A stretch of 64,000 nucleotides of DNA from positions 514,092 through 578,091 of the forward strand of contig NZ_VIRL01000002.1 in NCBI RefSeq assembly GCF_006874465.1, read 5' to 3'. The notes beneath the pieces were generated by a model that was not told the DNA's origin, ran no database searches, and saw nothing but the letters and a program-made list of their open reading frames with translations. This document shows positions 46,168-54,881 of the stretch, piece after piece. Both the position numbers and the translations under genes were made by a program. The stretch's first letter is position 1. Each line of letters starts with the position of its first letter. The stretch is from Microbispora bryophytorum (GTDB taxonomy: Bacteria; Actinomycetota; Actinomycetes; Streptosporangiales; Streptosporangiaceae).

Positions 46168-49100
46168 ATGGGTGATCCGTTTGTGCATCTGCACGTCCAC
46201 ACCGAGTACTCGATGCTCGACGGAGCGGCGCGGCTGAAGCAGATGTTCAAACTCGTGGGCGAGCTGGAGATGCCCGCGATCGCGATCACCGACCACGGCA
46301 ACATGCACGGCGCCTACGACTTCTACACGCAGGCGACCGCCGCCGGTGTGAAGCCCATCCTCGGCATCGAGGCCTATGTCGCGCCCGAGTCGCGCATGCA
46401 CAAGAAGCCGGTGCTGTGGGGCGAGCCGCACCAGAAGAGCGACGACGTCTCGACCGGCGGCTGCTACACCCACATGACCATCTGGGCGCGGAACAAGACC
46501 GGCCTGCAGAACCTGATGAAGCTCAGCTCGCGCGCCTACACCGAGGGCTTCGTCCGCAAGTGGGCCCGGATGGACGCCGACATCCTCGCCGAGCACGCCG
46601 AGGGCCTGATGGCCACCACCGGCTGCCCCTCCGGCAAGGTGCAGACCCGCCTGCGGCTCGGCCAGTACGACGAGGCGCTGAAGGCCGCCGCGAAGTTCCA
46701 GGAGATCTTCGGGAAGGACAACTACTTCCTGGAGATCATGGACCACGGGCTCGACATCGAGCGGCGGGTCCGCGACGGCCTCATCCGGATCAGCCGCGAG
46801 CTGGACATCCCGCCGGTCGTCACCAACGACTCCCACTACACCTACGAGTCGGACGCGGCCGGCCACGACGCCCTCCTGTGCATCCAGACCGGCAAGCAGC
46901 TCAGCGACCCCGACCGGTTCCGGTTCGACGGCAGCGGCTACTACGTCAAGACGGCCGACGAGATGCGGGCGGTCGACTCCTCCGGCGTCTGGCAGGAGGG
47001 GTGCCGCAACACGCTGCTGGTGGCCGAGAAGGTCGAGCCCGAGGGCTTCTTCCCCTACCGCAACCTGATGCCGACCTACCCGATCCCCGAGGGACAGACG
47101 GAGGAGGAGTACTTCCGGCAGCAGGTCTGGGAGGGCATGGGGCGCCGCTTTCCCGGCGGCGTGGACGAGGAGCACCGCACCTGGGTCGAGAACGAGATCG
47201 GCGTCATCCTCCAGATGGGCTTCCCGAGCTACTTCCTCGTGGTCGCCGACTTCATCATGTGGGCGAAGAACAACGGCATCCGGGTCGGTCCGGGCCGTGG
47301 TTCGGCCGCCGGCTCGCTGGTCGCGTACTCGCTGGGCATCACCGACCTCGACCCGATCCCGCACGGCCTGATCTTCGAGCGGTTCCTCAATCCCGAGCGG
47401 GTCTCGATGCCCGACATCGACATCGACTTCGACGAGCGCCGGCGCGCCGACGTGATCCGCTACGTGACCGAGAAGTGGGGCGCCGACAAGGTCGCCATGA
47501 TCGCCACGTTCGGCACCATCAAGGCGAAGGCGGCCGTGAAGGACGCCGGCCGCGTCCTCGGCTACCCGTACGCGCTGGGCGACCGCATCTCCAAGGCCTT
47601 CCCCCCGGCGGTGATGGGCAAGGACATCCCGCTGTCGGGCATCTTCGACTCCGGCCACCCGCGCTACAAGGAGGCGGGTGAGCTGCGCAAGCTGTACGAC
47701 GAGGACGTCGACGTCAGGGCGACGATCGACCTCGGGCGCGGGCTGGAGGGCCTGATCCGGCAGACCGGCGTGCACGCCGCGGGCGTCGTCATGTCGGCCG
47801 AGCCGCTGACCGACCACATCCCGATCATGCGCCGCGACTCAGACGGCGCGATCATCACGCAGTTCGACTACCCGACCTGCGAGACGCTCGGCCTGCTGAA
47901 AATGGACTTCCTGGGCCTGCGCAACCTCACGATCATCGACGACTGCCTGAAGATGATCGAGGGCAACACCGGGAACATGATCGAGCTGCTGGAGCTCCCG
48001 CTCGACGACACCAGGACGTACGAGCTGCTGGCCAAGGGCGACACGCTCGGCATCTTCCAGCTGGACGGCGGCGGCATGCGCACGCTGCTGCGGCTGATGA
48101 AGCCCGACAACTTCGAGGACATCTCCGCGGCCCTCGCGCTCTACCGGCCCGGCCCGATGGGCGCCAACTCGCACACCAACTACGCGCTGCGCAAGAACGG
48201 CCAGCAGGAGATCATCCCGATCCATCCCGAGCTGGAGGAGCCGCTCACGGAGATCCTCAACACGACCTACGGCCTGATCGTCTATCAGGAGCAGGTCATG
48301 GCCATCGCGCAGAAGGTGGCCAACTACACGCTCGGTGGCGCCGACCTGCTCCGCCGCGCGATGGGCAAGAAGAAGAAGTCCGAGCTGGACAAGCAGTTCG
48401 AGTTCTTCGAGAAGGGCATGAAGGAGAACCGGTTCTCCGCGGCGGCCATCAAGGCCCTGTGGGACATCCTTCTCCCGTTCTCCGACTACGCCTTCAACAA
48501 GGCGCACACCGCCGGCTACGGCCTGGTGTCCTACTGGACCGCCTATCTCAAGGCCCACTACCCGGCCGAGTACATGGCGGCGCTGCTGACCAGCGTCAAG
48601 GACGACAAGGACAAGTCGGCGCTCTACCTCAACGAGTGCCGCCGCATGGGCATCAAGGTGCTCCCGCCGGACGTCAACGACTCCGACTTCGACTTCACCC
48701 GGCGCGGCACCGACATCCGGTTCGGCCTGTCGGCCATCCGCAACGTCGGCGCGAACGTCGTGGACGGGATCATCGCGGCGCGCGGGGAGAAGGGCAGGTT
48801 CACCGACTTCAAGGACTTCCTGCGCAAGGTCCCCGCGGTCGTCTGCAACAAGCGCGTCATCGAGTCGCTGATCAAGTCGGGTGCGTTCGACTCCTACGGG
48901 CACGTGCGCAAGGGCCTGCTGATGGTGCACGAGCAGGCCGTCGACGCGATCATCGACATCAAGAAGAACGAGGCGATCGGCCAGGACTCGCTGTTCGGCG
49001 CGATCGACGGCGGCGAGGACCAGACCTTCGACGTGCAGATCCCGCCGGGGGAGTGGGACAAGACCACGCTGCTGCAGTTCGAGCGGGAGATGCTCGGCCT

Positions 49101-49458
49101 GTACGTCTCCGACCACCCGCTGTTCGGCGTCGAGCACATCCTGGCGGCCGGCGCCGACTGCTCGATCGCCGCGCTGCAGGACGACAGCCGCTCCGACGGG
49201 CAGATTGTGACGGTCGGCGGCATCCTGTCGGGCCTGCAGCGGAAGGTGACCAAGAAGGGCGACACCTGGGTCCTCACCATGCTGGAGGACCTGGAGGGCT
49301 CCATCGAGGTCATGATCTTCCCGTCGGCCTACCAGCTCTGCGCGACCGTGCTCGCCGAGGACGCGATCGTCTTCGTCAAGGGCAGGATCGACAAGCGGGA
49401 GGACGTCGCGAAGATCATCGCGATGGAGGTGGCCGCGCCGGAGCTCACGGCCGAGTAG
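46168..49458 (+). CDS. dnaE: DNA polymerase III alpha subunit, ended early by an amber codon
   Basis: This is the main replicative polymerase subunit. The PHP domain opens the protein ([29 protein letters not shown]). The polymerase core has [10 protein letters not shown] and the catalytic PDIDIDFDE with D416 and D418; [10 protein letters not shown] carries the third aspartate region. The OB-fold begins near [10 protein letters not shown] (about 1012). The frame stops at TAG 49456-49458 after 1096 residues, while the same frame continues beyond with clearly DnaE-like sequence for 76 more codons. Family members in actinobacteria are about 1170-1190 residues. ATG 46168 follows GGGGGT. The lost part lies beyond the OB-fold, in the region that in other bacteria helps bind the clamp loader. 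Confidence 0.94.
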   Translation: MGDPFVHLHVHTEYSMLDGAARLKQMFKLVGELEMPAIAITDHGNMHGAYDFYTQATAAGVKPILGIEAYVAPESRMHKKPVLWGEPHQKSDDVSTGGCYTHMTIWARNKTGLQNLMKLSSRAYTEGFVRKWARMDADILAEHAEGLMATTGCPSGKVQTRLRLGQYDEALKAAAKFQEIFGKDNYFLEIMDHGLDIERRVRDGLIRISRELDIPPVVTNDSHYTYESDAAGHDALLCIQTGKQLSDPDRFRFDGSGYYVKTADEMRAVDSSGVWQEGCRNTLLVAEKVEPEGFFPYRNLMPTYPIPEGQTEEEYFRQQVWEGMGRRFPGGVDEEHRTWVENEIGVILQMGFPSYFLVVADFIMWAKNNGIRVGPGRGSAAGSLVAYSLGITDLDPIPHGLIFERFLNPERVSMPDIDIDFDERRRADVIRYVTEKWGADKVAMIATFGTIKAKAAVKDAGRVLGYPYALGDRISKAFPPAVMGKDIPLSGIFDSGHPRYKEAGELRKLYDEDVDVRATIDLGRGLEGLIRQTGVHAAGVVMSAEPLTDHIPIMRRDSDGAIITQFDYPTCETLGLLKMDFLGLRNLTIIDDCLKMIEGNTGNMIELLELPLDDTRTYELLAKGDTLGIFQLDGGGMRTLLRLMKPDNFEDISAALALYRPGPMGANSHTNYALRKNGQQEIIPIHPELEEPLTEILNTTYGLIVYQEQVMAIAQKVANYTLGGADLLRRAMGKKKKSELDKQFEFFEKGMKENRFSAAAIKALWDILLPFSDYAFNKAHTAGYGLVSYWTAYLKAHYPAEYMAALLTSVKDDKDKSALYLNECRRMGIKVLPPDVNDSDFDFTRRGTDIRFGLSAIRNVGANVVDGIIAARGEKGRFTDFKDFLRKVPAVVCNKRVIESLIKSGAFDSYGHVRKGLLMVHEQAVDAIIDIKKNEAIGQDSLFGAIDGGEDQTFDVQIPPGEWDKTTLLQFEREMLGLYVSDHPLFGVEHILAAGADCSIAALQDDSRSDGQIVTVGGILSGLQRKVTKKGDTWVLTMLEDLEGSIEVMIFPSAYQLCATVLAEDAIVFVKGRIDKREDVAKIIAMEVAAPELTAE

Positions 49459-49689
49459 GGCGGGCCGCTGGTGGTGAGCATGCCGATCAACCGCTGTACG
49501 CCGCCCGTCGTCGGCCGGCTCAAGAAGGTGCTGACCACCCACCCCGGGACCACGGAGGTCCACTTCCAGGTGCACAACGGGCCGCGCACGACGGTCATGC
49601 GGCTGGACGACCGGCTCCGCGTGAGCCCGTCGCCCGCCCTGATGGGCGACCTCAAGCAGCTCCTCGGCCCGGCCTGCCTGGCCGGTTGA
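49459..49689 (+). pseudogene. dnaE: Detached C-terminal end of dnaE after an in-frame amber
   Basis: Directly after the TAG, in the same frame, the sequence reads GGPLVVSMPINRCTPP and continues with LKKVLTTHPGTTEVHF and RVSPSPALMGDLKQLL, which is the normal end of actinobacterial DnaE. It runs to TGA 49687-49689. Start codons GTG 49471, GTG 49474 and ATG 49480 could allow separate translation of about 70 residues, or the amber might be read through. A sequencing error is the simplest alternative, because one base change (for example TAG to TCG) restores a full 1173-codon gene. Confidence 0.8.
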
Positions 49690-49711
49690 CCGGCCGCCCG
49701 GTCCACGACGT

Positions 49712-49744
49712 GACGAGGCCGGCCGCCCGGCGGCCCGCCTCGTC
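49712..49744. terminator. Bidirectional terminator hairpin
   Basis: A 16-bp stem with a single mismatch (GACGAGGCCGGCCGCC against GGCGGCCCGCCTCGTC, one-base loop in the simplest drawing) separates dnaE from the convergent penicillin-binding protein gene. The rest of the gap (49745-49847) holds only GC-rich imperfect repeats of CACGGCACCGCG type. Confidence 0.75.
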
Positions 49745-49847
49745 GATCCTCCTGCGGCGCCGTGTGGCCACGGCACTGCGTATGGCCGCCGCGGCACCGC
49801 GCACGGCGGTCACGGCACCGCGCACGGCGGCCGCGGCATCCACTCGC

Positions 49848-52800
49848 TCAGGCGCGGCGCCGCACGGGGTGGGCGGGGTGGTGGCGTCGAGTCGGTGATC
49901 CGGCTCGGCGGGGTGCCGGGCTTCGTGCCGGAGGCTTCGCCGCGTGGTTCGCATTGGGCTTCGCGTCGTGGGCAGCGCTGCGGTTCGCGTCGTGGGGCGC
50001 GCTGCGGTTCGCGTCGTGAACAGCGCTTTGCTTCGCGTTGTGGGTCGTGCTGCGGTTCGCGTTGTGGGTCGCCGGCGGGTTCGTGCCCTCGTGGCTCACC
50101 GCGCTGTGCCGGCCCCGGGGCGTGCGGTGCGGGACCGCCGCGCGGCGTTTTGCCGTCGCGTCGGCTGTCGCGTGGTCGGCGATCCCGTGTTTCCGGGTCC
50201 CGCGCTCCGCCGTGCCGGATCGGGCCGTGTCACGGGCCGTGTCACGGCGGGTTCCGGCGCGCGGGGCTTCGGCGCGTCGGACGGCGGGCGGCGCCGCCGG
50301 GGGAGCGGCGCGGTGGCGGGCGAGGCTCGCCCAGCCCGTCCTGCCGGTCGTCGCCGGCACGCCGCCGGGCCCTCTGCGGAGTGGCGCACGGGGCGAGGAG
50401 CCACGGGCCGCCGAGCGGGCTGCGGCGGCGATCGGCGAGTCGCGGGCGGGGCGGACCACGGTGGAGCGGACCACGGTGGAGCGGCTCGCGGCGGCGCGGA
50501 CCACGGTGGAGCGGCTCGCGGGGGCGGCGGGCGCGGCGGGGGCGGCCCGGAGGGCGGTGGGGGCGGTCCCGGCGCCCCCGGCGCCCCCGGCCAGGGGGGT
50601 GGTCCCGGTGCTGCCGGACGCATGCTCGCCGCCGCTCGCCGCGCCGTCCGTCGCGTCCTCGTCGGACGCCGAGGCGCCGTCGCCGTCGTCGTGCTTCTTG
50701 CGCTCGGCCTCCCGCTTCTTCTTCTCCTTCTCGCGCTGCTTCTCCAGCGCTTCCTTCAGACCGGGCGTGAAGCCGCCGCCGAACCGGGCCATATCCGGTG
50801 GGACGAAGCCGTACGCCGGGGTGTCCCGCAGGGCCGCGTGCATCGAGTCCACCCAGATGGGGCCGGGCAGCGAGGCGCCCTGCACCGCCCCGTAGTAGCG
50901 GCCGCCGATGGTGACGCCGGTGAGCGGATAGCGGTAGGAGCCGCGGATGTCGCCCACGCTGACGGCGGCGGCGAGGGCGGGCGTGTATCCGGCGAACCAG
51001 GCCGAGGTGTAGCCGTTGTTCGTGCCCGTCTTGCCCGCGACGGGCCGGCCGATGGACTGGCCGCGCATCGTGCCCTTGGTGAAGACTCCCGTGAGCACAT
51101 GGCTCACCGCGTCGGCGACCGCGGGTTCGAGCGCGGTCACACAGGCGGGCGGTGTCTCGGTGCGGGTGCCGTCGCGCTCCACGACGGCGGTGACGGCCAT
51201 CGGCCGGCAGTAGCGCCCCCGGGCGGCGAACGCCGCGTACGCCGCCGCCACGGTCGTCGGGTCCATCTCGTTGGCGCCCAGCGTGAACGTCGGCACCTCG
51301 TGGAGCGACGTGCCGTCCGCCCGCCTGATGCCGAGTGACTTGGCCGTCTGCACGACGTCGCACAGGCCGACCTCGCGCTCCAGCCGCATGTAGAAGATGT
51401 TCACCGACTGCCAGGTGCCCATCTCCAGGCTCAACGGCCCGCCGCCGCCCTCGCCGCCCGCGTTGTGGATGACCGTGTTCGGATCGTTGACGGACTTGCC
51501 CGAGCAGTCGCGATAGCCGTACGACGGGACGTACGCGCCGGGGATCGTGAAGCCGTCGCCGAACCGCATCCCCTGCTTCAGCGCGGTGGCCAGGGTGAAC
51601 ACCTTGAACGTGGACCCCGCCTGCAGGCCGAGCCCGCCGCCGTGCGCCATGTCGGCAGCCAGGTTGTAGGTGGTGGCGGGTCCGAGGTCGCGGTCGTGCG
51701 GGTTGCGCCCATAGCGCTTGCTCACGGCCATCGCGCGGATGCGCCCGGTGCCCGGCTCGATCATCGTCTCCGACGCCACCTGGTTGTCGCGGGGGCTGAC
51801 CCGCGAGGCGATGGCACGCTCCGCGGCCCGCTGCGCGACCGGGTCGATGGTCGTCCAGATGGTCAGCCCGCCCCGCTGGAGGCGCCGCTCCCGGTCGGCC
51901 CTGGTGTATCCGAACGCGGGGTTGGTGAGCACCTCGCGCTCCACGTACACGCAGAAGAAGGGGTGGGCGCTGCCCGCGCAGCCGCCGGGCTCGGGGCGCA
52001 GGTGCAGCGCCAGCGGATCGGCCGCGGCGGTGCGTGCCGCGTCCTTGCCGATCACCCTGAGCTCGGCCATCCGGCCCAGGACCAGGTCGCGCCGCGCCCG
52101 CAGCCGGTCACGGTGCTCGTCGCCCAGCGTGGGATCGGTGTCGTACGGCGTGCGCACGGCGCCGGCGAGCGTCGCGGCCTGCGTGAGCGTGAGGTCGGCG
52201 GCGTCGACGCCGAAGAACCGTTTGGCCGCCGCCTGGACGCCGAACGCCCCCGCGCCGAAGTAGGCGATGTTGAGGTAGCGCTCGAGGATCTGGTCCTTGG
52301 TGTATTTGCGTTCCAGCGCCAGCGCGTACCGCAGCTCGTCCAGTTTGCGGCGGAACGAGCGGACGAGGGCCTGCGCGCGCTCCTGCTCCGACTCGGCCTG
52401 ACTCAGCATGATGTTCTTGACGAGCTGCTGGCTGATGGACGAGCCGCCCTGCCGGATCCCGCCGGCCCGGGTGTTGGTGACGAAGGCGCGCAGCGTGCCC
52501 TTGAGGTCCAGGCCGCCGTGCTCGTAGAACCGGGCGTCCTCGATGGCCACGATGGCCTGGCGCATGACCGGGGCGACCGCGCTCAGCGGCACCGACTGCC
52601 GGTTCTGGTAGTAGAACTGGGCGATCTGGTGCCCGTTGCGGTCGAGCAGCCGTGTCACCTCGGGCAGCGGCTCCTCGCGCAGGGGCACGGGCAGGTCGGT
52701 GAGGACGGACGCGGCGCTCCTGGCCGCCAGACCGGCCCCGCCCGCGAAGGGCAGCACCAGCCCGGCGACCAGGGCGCCCCCGGCCGCGCCGCACATGCCC

Positions 52801-52853
52801 AGGGCGAGGACGGCGCGCCCGAGACCGGCCTGGCCGGCAAGACGAGAGGTCAC
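49848..52853 (-). CDS. Bifunctional class A penicillin-binding protein with a long C-terminal tail
   Basis: The enzyme polymerises and crosslinks peptidoglycan outside the membrane. After a membrane helix (about 14-40), the GT51 glycosyltransferase domain has catalytic E105 in AIVAIEDARFYEHGG and GGSSISQQLVKN. The transpeptidase domain has S414-T-F-K417, S483-V-N485 and K608-T-G610, all intact. Cysteines near 291-301, 450 and 498 could make disulfides. From about residue 700 a charged helix (EKQREKEKKKREAERKK) leads into about 270 residues of low complexity, with STVVR repeats and five 8-residue His/Asp/Asn units. No PASTA repeat is present. GTG 52853 is the likely start; its ribosome site is weak. 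The next gene upstream, murA, is also leftward. Confidence 0.93.
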   Translation of the reverse strand: MTSRLAGQAGLGRAVLALGMCGAAGGALVAGLVLPFAGGAGLAARSAASVLTDLPVPLREEPLPEVTRLLDRNGHQIAQFYYQNRQSVPLSAVAPVMRQAIVAIEDARFYEHGGLDLKGTLRAFVTNTRAGGIRQGGSSISQQLVKNIMLSQAESEQERAQALVRSFRRKLDELRYALALERKYTKDQILERYLNIAYFGAGAFGVQAAAKRFFGVDAADLTLTQAATLAGAVRTPYDTDPTLGDEHRDRLRARRDLVLGRMAELRVIGKDAARTAAADPLALHLRPEPGGCAGSAHPFFCVYVEREVLTNPAFGYTRADRERRLQRGGLTIWTTIDPVAQRAAERAIASRVSPRDNQVASETMIEPGTGRIRAMAVSKRYGRNPHDRDLGPATTYNLAADMAHGGGLGLQAGSTFKVFTLATALKQGMRFGDGFTIPGAYVPSYGYRDCSGKSVNDPNTVIHNAGGEGGGGPLSLEMGTWQSVNIFYMRLEREVGLCDVVQTAKSLGIRRADGTSLHEVPTFTLGANEMDPTTVAAAYAAFAARGRYCRPMAVTAVVERDGTRTETPPACVTALEPAVADAVSHVLTGVFTKGTMRGQSIGRPVAGKTGTNNGYTSAWFAGYTPALAAAVSVGDIRGSYRYPLTGVTIGGRYYGAVQGASLPGPIWVDSMHAALRDTPAYGFVPPDMARFGGGFTPGLKEALEKQREKEKKKREAERKKHDDGDGASASDEDATDGAASGGEHASGSTGTTPLAGGAGGAGTAPTALRAAPAAPAAPASRSTVVRAAASRSTVVRSTVVRPARDSPIAAAARSAARGSSPRAPLRRGPGGVPATTGRTGWASLARHRAAPPAAPPAVRRAEAPRAGTRRDTARDTARSGTAERGTRKHGIADHATADATAKRRAAVPHRTPRGRHSAVSHEGTNPPATHNANRSTTHNAKQSAVHDANRSAPHDANRSAAHDAKPNANHAAKPPARSPAPRRAGSPTRRHHPAHPVRRRA
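49961..50080 (-). repeat. Five 24-bp tandem repeats in the PBP tail
   Basis: Units at 49961, 49985, 50009, 50033 and 50057 encode eight-residue repeats such as AHDANRSA and VHDANRSA on the minus strand. They sit about 30-70 codons before the PBP stop and diverge mainly at the middle of each unit. Confidence 0.85.
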
Positions 52854-52905
52854 GGGATATCAGTGCGACCTCTGGCGTTTCTCCAAACCCAGGGGCCACA
52901 AAGCT

Positions 52906-54210
52906 TTACGTGAGTCTGTTTATCTTCAATCCGAGGGAGGTGAACTGTTCGAACGGTCTGTGGTAGCCGCGTTCGATGTGGTTGACGCCCCGCAGGGTCG
53001 AGGTGCCCTCGGCCACGGCGGCGGCGAGCACCGCGGAGAACCCGGCGCGGATGTCGGGGAGCGTGACGTCGGCCCCGCGCAGGTGGGAGATTCCGCGTAC
53101 GACCGCCGAGTGCTTGGCGTTGGTGTCGTGGTAGCGGCACGCGGGTCCGCCCAGGCACTGGGCGAACACCTCGATCTCGCACCCCATCTTCTGCAGCGCG
53201 GGCACGTACACGAGCCGGTTCTCGAACACCGTCTCGTGCAGCACCGACATGCCCTCGGCGCGAGTGAACAGCACCATCAGCGGCGTCTGCCAGTCCGTCA
53301 TGAAGCCGGGGTGGGTGTCGGTCTGCACCGCCGCGGCGCGCAGGCCGTCCGGCGCGGAGGCGCACAGCCAGTCGTCGGTTATCTCGAACCGGGCGCCCAT
53401 CCTCGCCAGCGTGGTGATGGCGGTGACGAGCCGGTCCTGGTGGCAGCCGTGCACGCGGACCTCGCCGCCGGTCACCAGACCCGCCACGAGGTAGGAGAAC
53501 GCCTCGATGCGGTCGCCGGCCAGCCAGGTGGAGGCGCCGTGCAGCCGCTCGACGCCCTCGATGACGATGCGGCGGTCGGGGCTCAGCTCGATCATGGCGC
53601 CCATGCGCTGGAGGAACAGCGCCAGCTCCACCACCTCGGGCTCCATCGCCGCGCCCTTGATGACGGTCTTGCCCTCCGCCAGCACCGCCGTCATCAGGAT
53701 CGTCTCGGTGGCGCCCACGCTGGGATAGGGGAGCGTGATGCGGCTGCCGCGCAGCCGGGCCGCCTTGGCCGTGATGCCGTTGTCGCCCACCTCGATCTCC
53801 GCGCCCATCGACCGCAGCGCCTCGACGTGGAAGTTGACCGGCCGCCTGCCGATCGGGTCGCCGCCGACGAGGGGGACGAACGCCTCGCCCGCCAGGTGCA
53901 GCAGCGGGCCGAGCATCAGGATCGGGATGCGGTTGAGCCCGGTGTACTCCTCCGGCACCCGCGGCCGGATCTCGCTGCCCCGCTCGATGGTGATCTCACC
54001 CGGGGTGATCTCCACATGGATGCCGAGGGCTTCGAGCATGGCCGCGGTGAGCCCCACCTCGCCGACCTCGGGGGCGTTGTGCAGCGTGCTCGGACCCGTG
54101 CCGAGCATCGCCGCCACCATATGCTTGGAGACCGCGTTCTTCGATCCACGGACCTCCACGTCCCCCCGCAACGGGCCGGACGGGTCGATCTGCCATACCT
54201 CTTCGCTCAC
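52906..54210 (-). CDS. murA: UDP-N-acetylglucosamine 1-carboxyvinyltransferase
   Basis: MurA transfers enolpyruvate from PEP to UDP-GlcNAc, the first committed wall step. The EPT fold is visible with VRGSKNAVSKHMVAAML near the start (Lys-Asn pair of the active site), GRRPVNFHVEALRSMGA, and the C-terminal PDIRAGFSAVLAAAVAEG. The catalytic-loop residue that is Cys in most MurA proteins is Asp here (D118 in VGGDPIGRRP). The same change in Mycobacterium tuberculosis and chlamydiae makes the enzyme insensitive to fosfomycin. GTG 54210 follows AAGGAGG and gives 434 residues; an opening at 54243 would add 11. A second MurA elsewhere in the genome is possible. Confidence 0.92.
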   Translation of the reverse strand: MSEEVWQIDPSGPLRGDVEVRGSKNAVSKHMVAAMLGTGPSTLHNAPEVGEVGLTAAMLEALGIHVEITPGEITIERGSEIRPRVPEEYTGLNRIPILMLGPLLHLAGEAFVPLVGGDPIGRRPVNFHVEALRSMGAEIEVGDNGITAKAARLRGSRITLPYPSVGATETILMTAVLAEGKTVIKGAAMEPEVVELALFLQRMGAMIELSPDRRIVIEGVERLHGASTWLAGDRIEAFSYLVAGLVTGGEVRVHGCHQDRLVTAITTLARMGARFEITDDWLCASAPDGLRAAAVQTDTHPGFMTDWQTPLMVLFTRAEGMSVLHETVFENRLVYVPALQKMGCEIEVFAQCLGGPACRYHDTNAKHSAVVRGISHLRGADVTLPDIRAGFSAVLAAAVAEGTSTLRGVNHIERGYHRPFEQFTSLGLKINRLT

Positions 54211-54274
54211 TCGGCCTCCTTGGCCCACACTGACGCCGTGCATCCCCTGAACCCGGCTTCAGCAAGAGTAACGG

Positions 54275-54304
54275 GATCGGCACCGATCACCACGTGGGTA
54301 CTAT
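54275..54304 (+). promoter_or_regulatory. Palindrome and -10 of a leaderless gene
   Basis: GATCGG-CA-CCGATC (54275-54288) overlaps the expected -35 position of a -10 box TACTAT (54299-54304). The GTG at 54312 lies seven bases after the -10, so the transcript would begin at the start codon. The palindrome is a candidate operator in the murA divergent gap. Confidence 0.5.
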
Positions 54305-54311
54305 CGGGACG

Positions 54312-54797
54312 GTGCGGCATCTGAGGGGCAATCTGGCGACGACCGGCCTTACCGTCCTCGTGCTCGCCGTCCTCGGGGTGGTCGCCGGATACGTGTGGTC
54401 GGCGCTCGCCCCCACCGCGCAGTACGTGCTGGTCGACGGGACGCCGCACCTGGCCGATCCCGAGACGCAGTCGCTCATCGAGGCCGACGGCTGGTTCGCC
54501 GTCGTCACCGCCGCTTTCGGCCTGGTCTGCGGGATCGCGGGGTACGTGCTGTCGCGGGGCAGGGCGATCGAGGTCCTCGTGGGGCTCGCCGCAGGCGGGC
54601 TGCTCGCCGGATACGTCGCGATGCTGGTCGGCGGCACGGCCGAGGGCGGGGTCCAGGCGGCGGGACCGCGCGGCTACACCACCACGACGTCGCTGGACCT
54701 GACCGCGCACGGCGTGCTGTTCGCCTGGCCGCTCGTGGCCACCGCGGTGTTCTGGGTCGTCGAGTTCGCCGTGAGCTACAACGAGAGAAGCCGCTGA
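54312..54797 (+). CDS. Predicted membrane protein, DUF2567-like
   Basis: The 161-residue protein has four membrane helices: LATTGLTVLVLAVLGVVAGY, FAVVTAAFGLVCGIAGYVL, IEVLVGLAAGGLLAGYVAML and AWPLVATAVFWVVEFAV. A conserved-looking loop after helix 1 reads YVLVDGTPHLADPETQSLI. Layout and loop resemble actinobacterial DUF2567 proteins; the function is unknown. GTG 54312 is preferred over GTG 54294 because a -10 box ends seven bases before it and no ribosome site exists for either. It is divergent from murA and convergent with the amidase gene. Confidence 0.75.
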   Translation: MRHLRGNLATTGLTVLVLAVLGVVAGYVWSALAPTAQYVLVDGTPHLADPETQSLIEADGWFAVVTAAFGLVCGIAGYVLSRGRAIEVLVGLAAGGLLAGYVAMLVGGTAEGGVQAAGPRGYTTTTSLDLTAHGVLFAWPLVATAVFWVVEFAVSYNERSR

Positions 54798-54842
54798 GCC
54801 CTGCCGCAAGCCCTGCCGCAAGCCCTGCCGCAAGCCCCGCCG
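54798..54842. repeat. 12-bp tandem repeats after the membrane protein gene
   Basis: GCCCTGCCGCAA occurs three times in tandem plus a partial copy directly after the stop codon. It lies between convergent genes and encodes nothing. Confidence 0.8.
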
Positions 54843-54881
54843 CCTACGCCGTGCCGCCGGACTCAGCCGTCTAAGCCCTGC

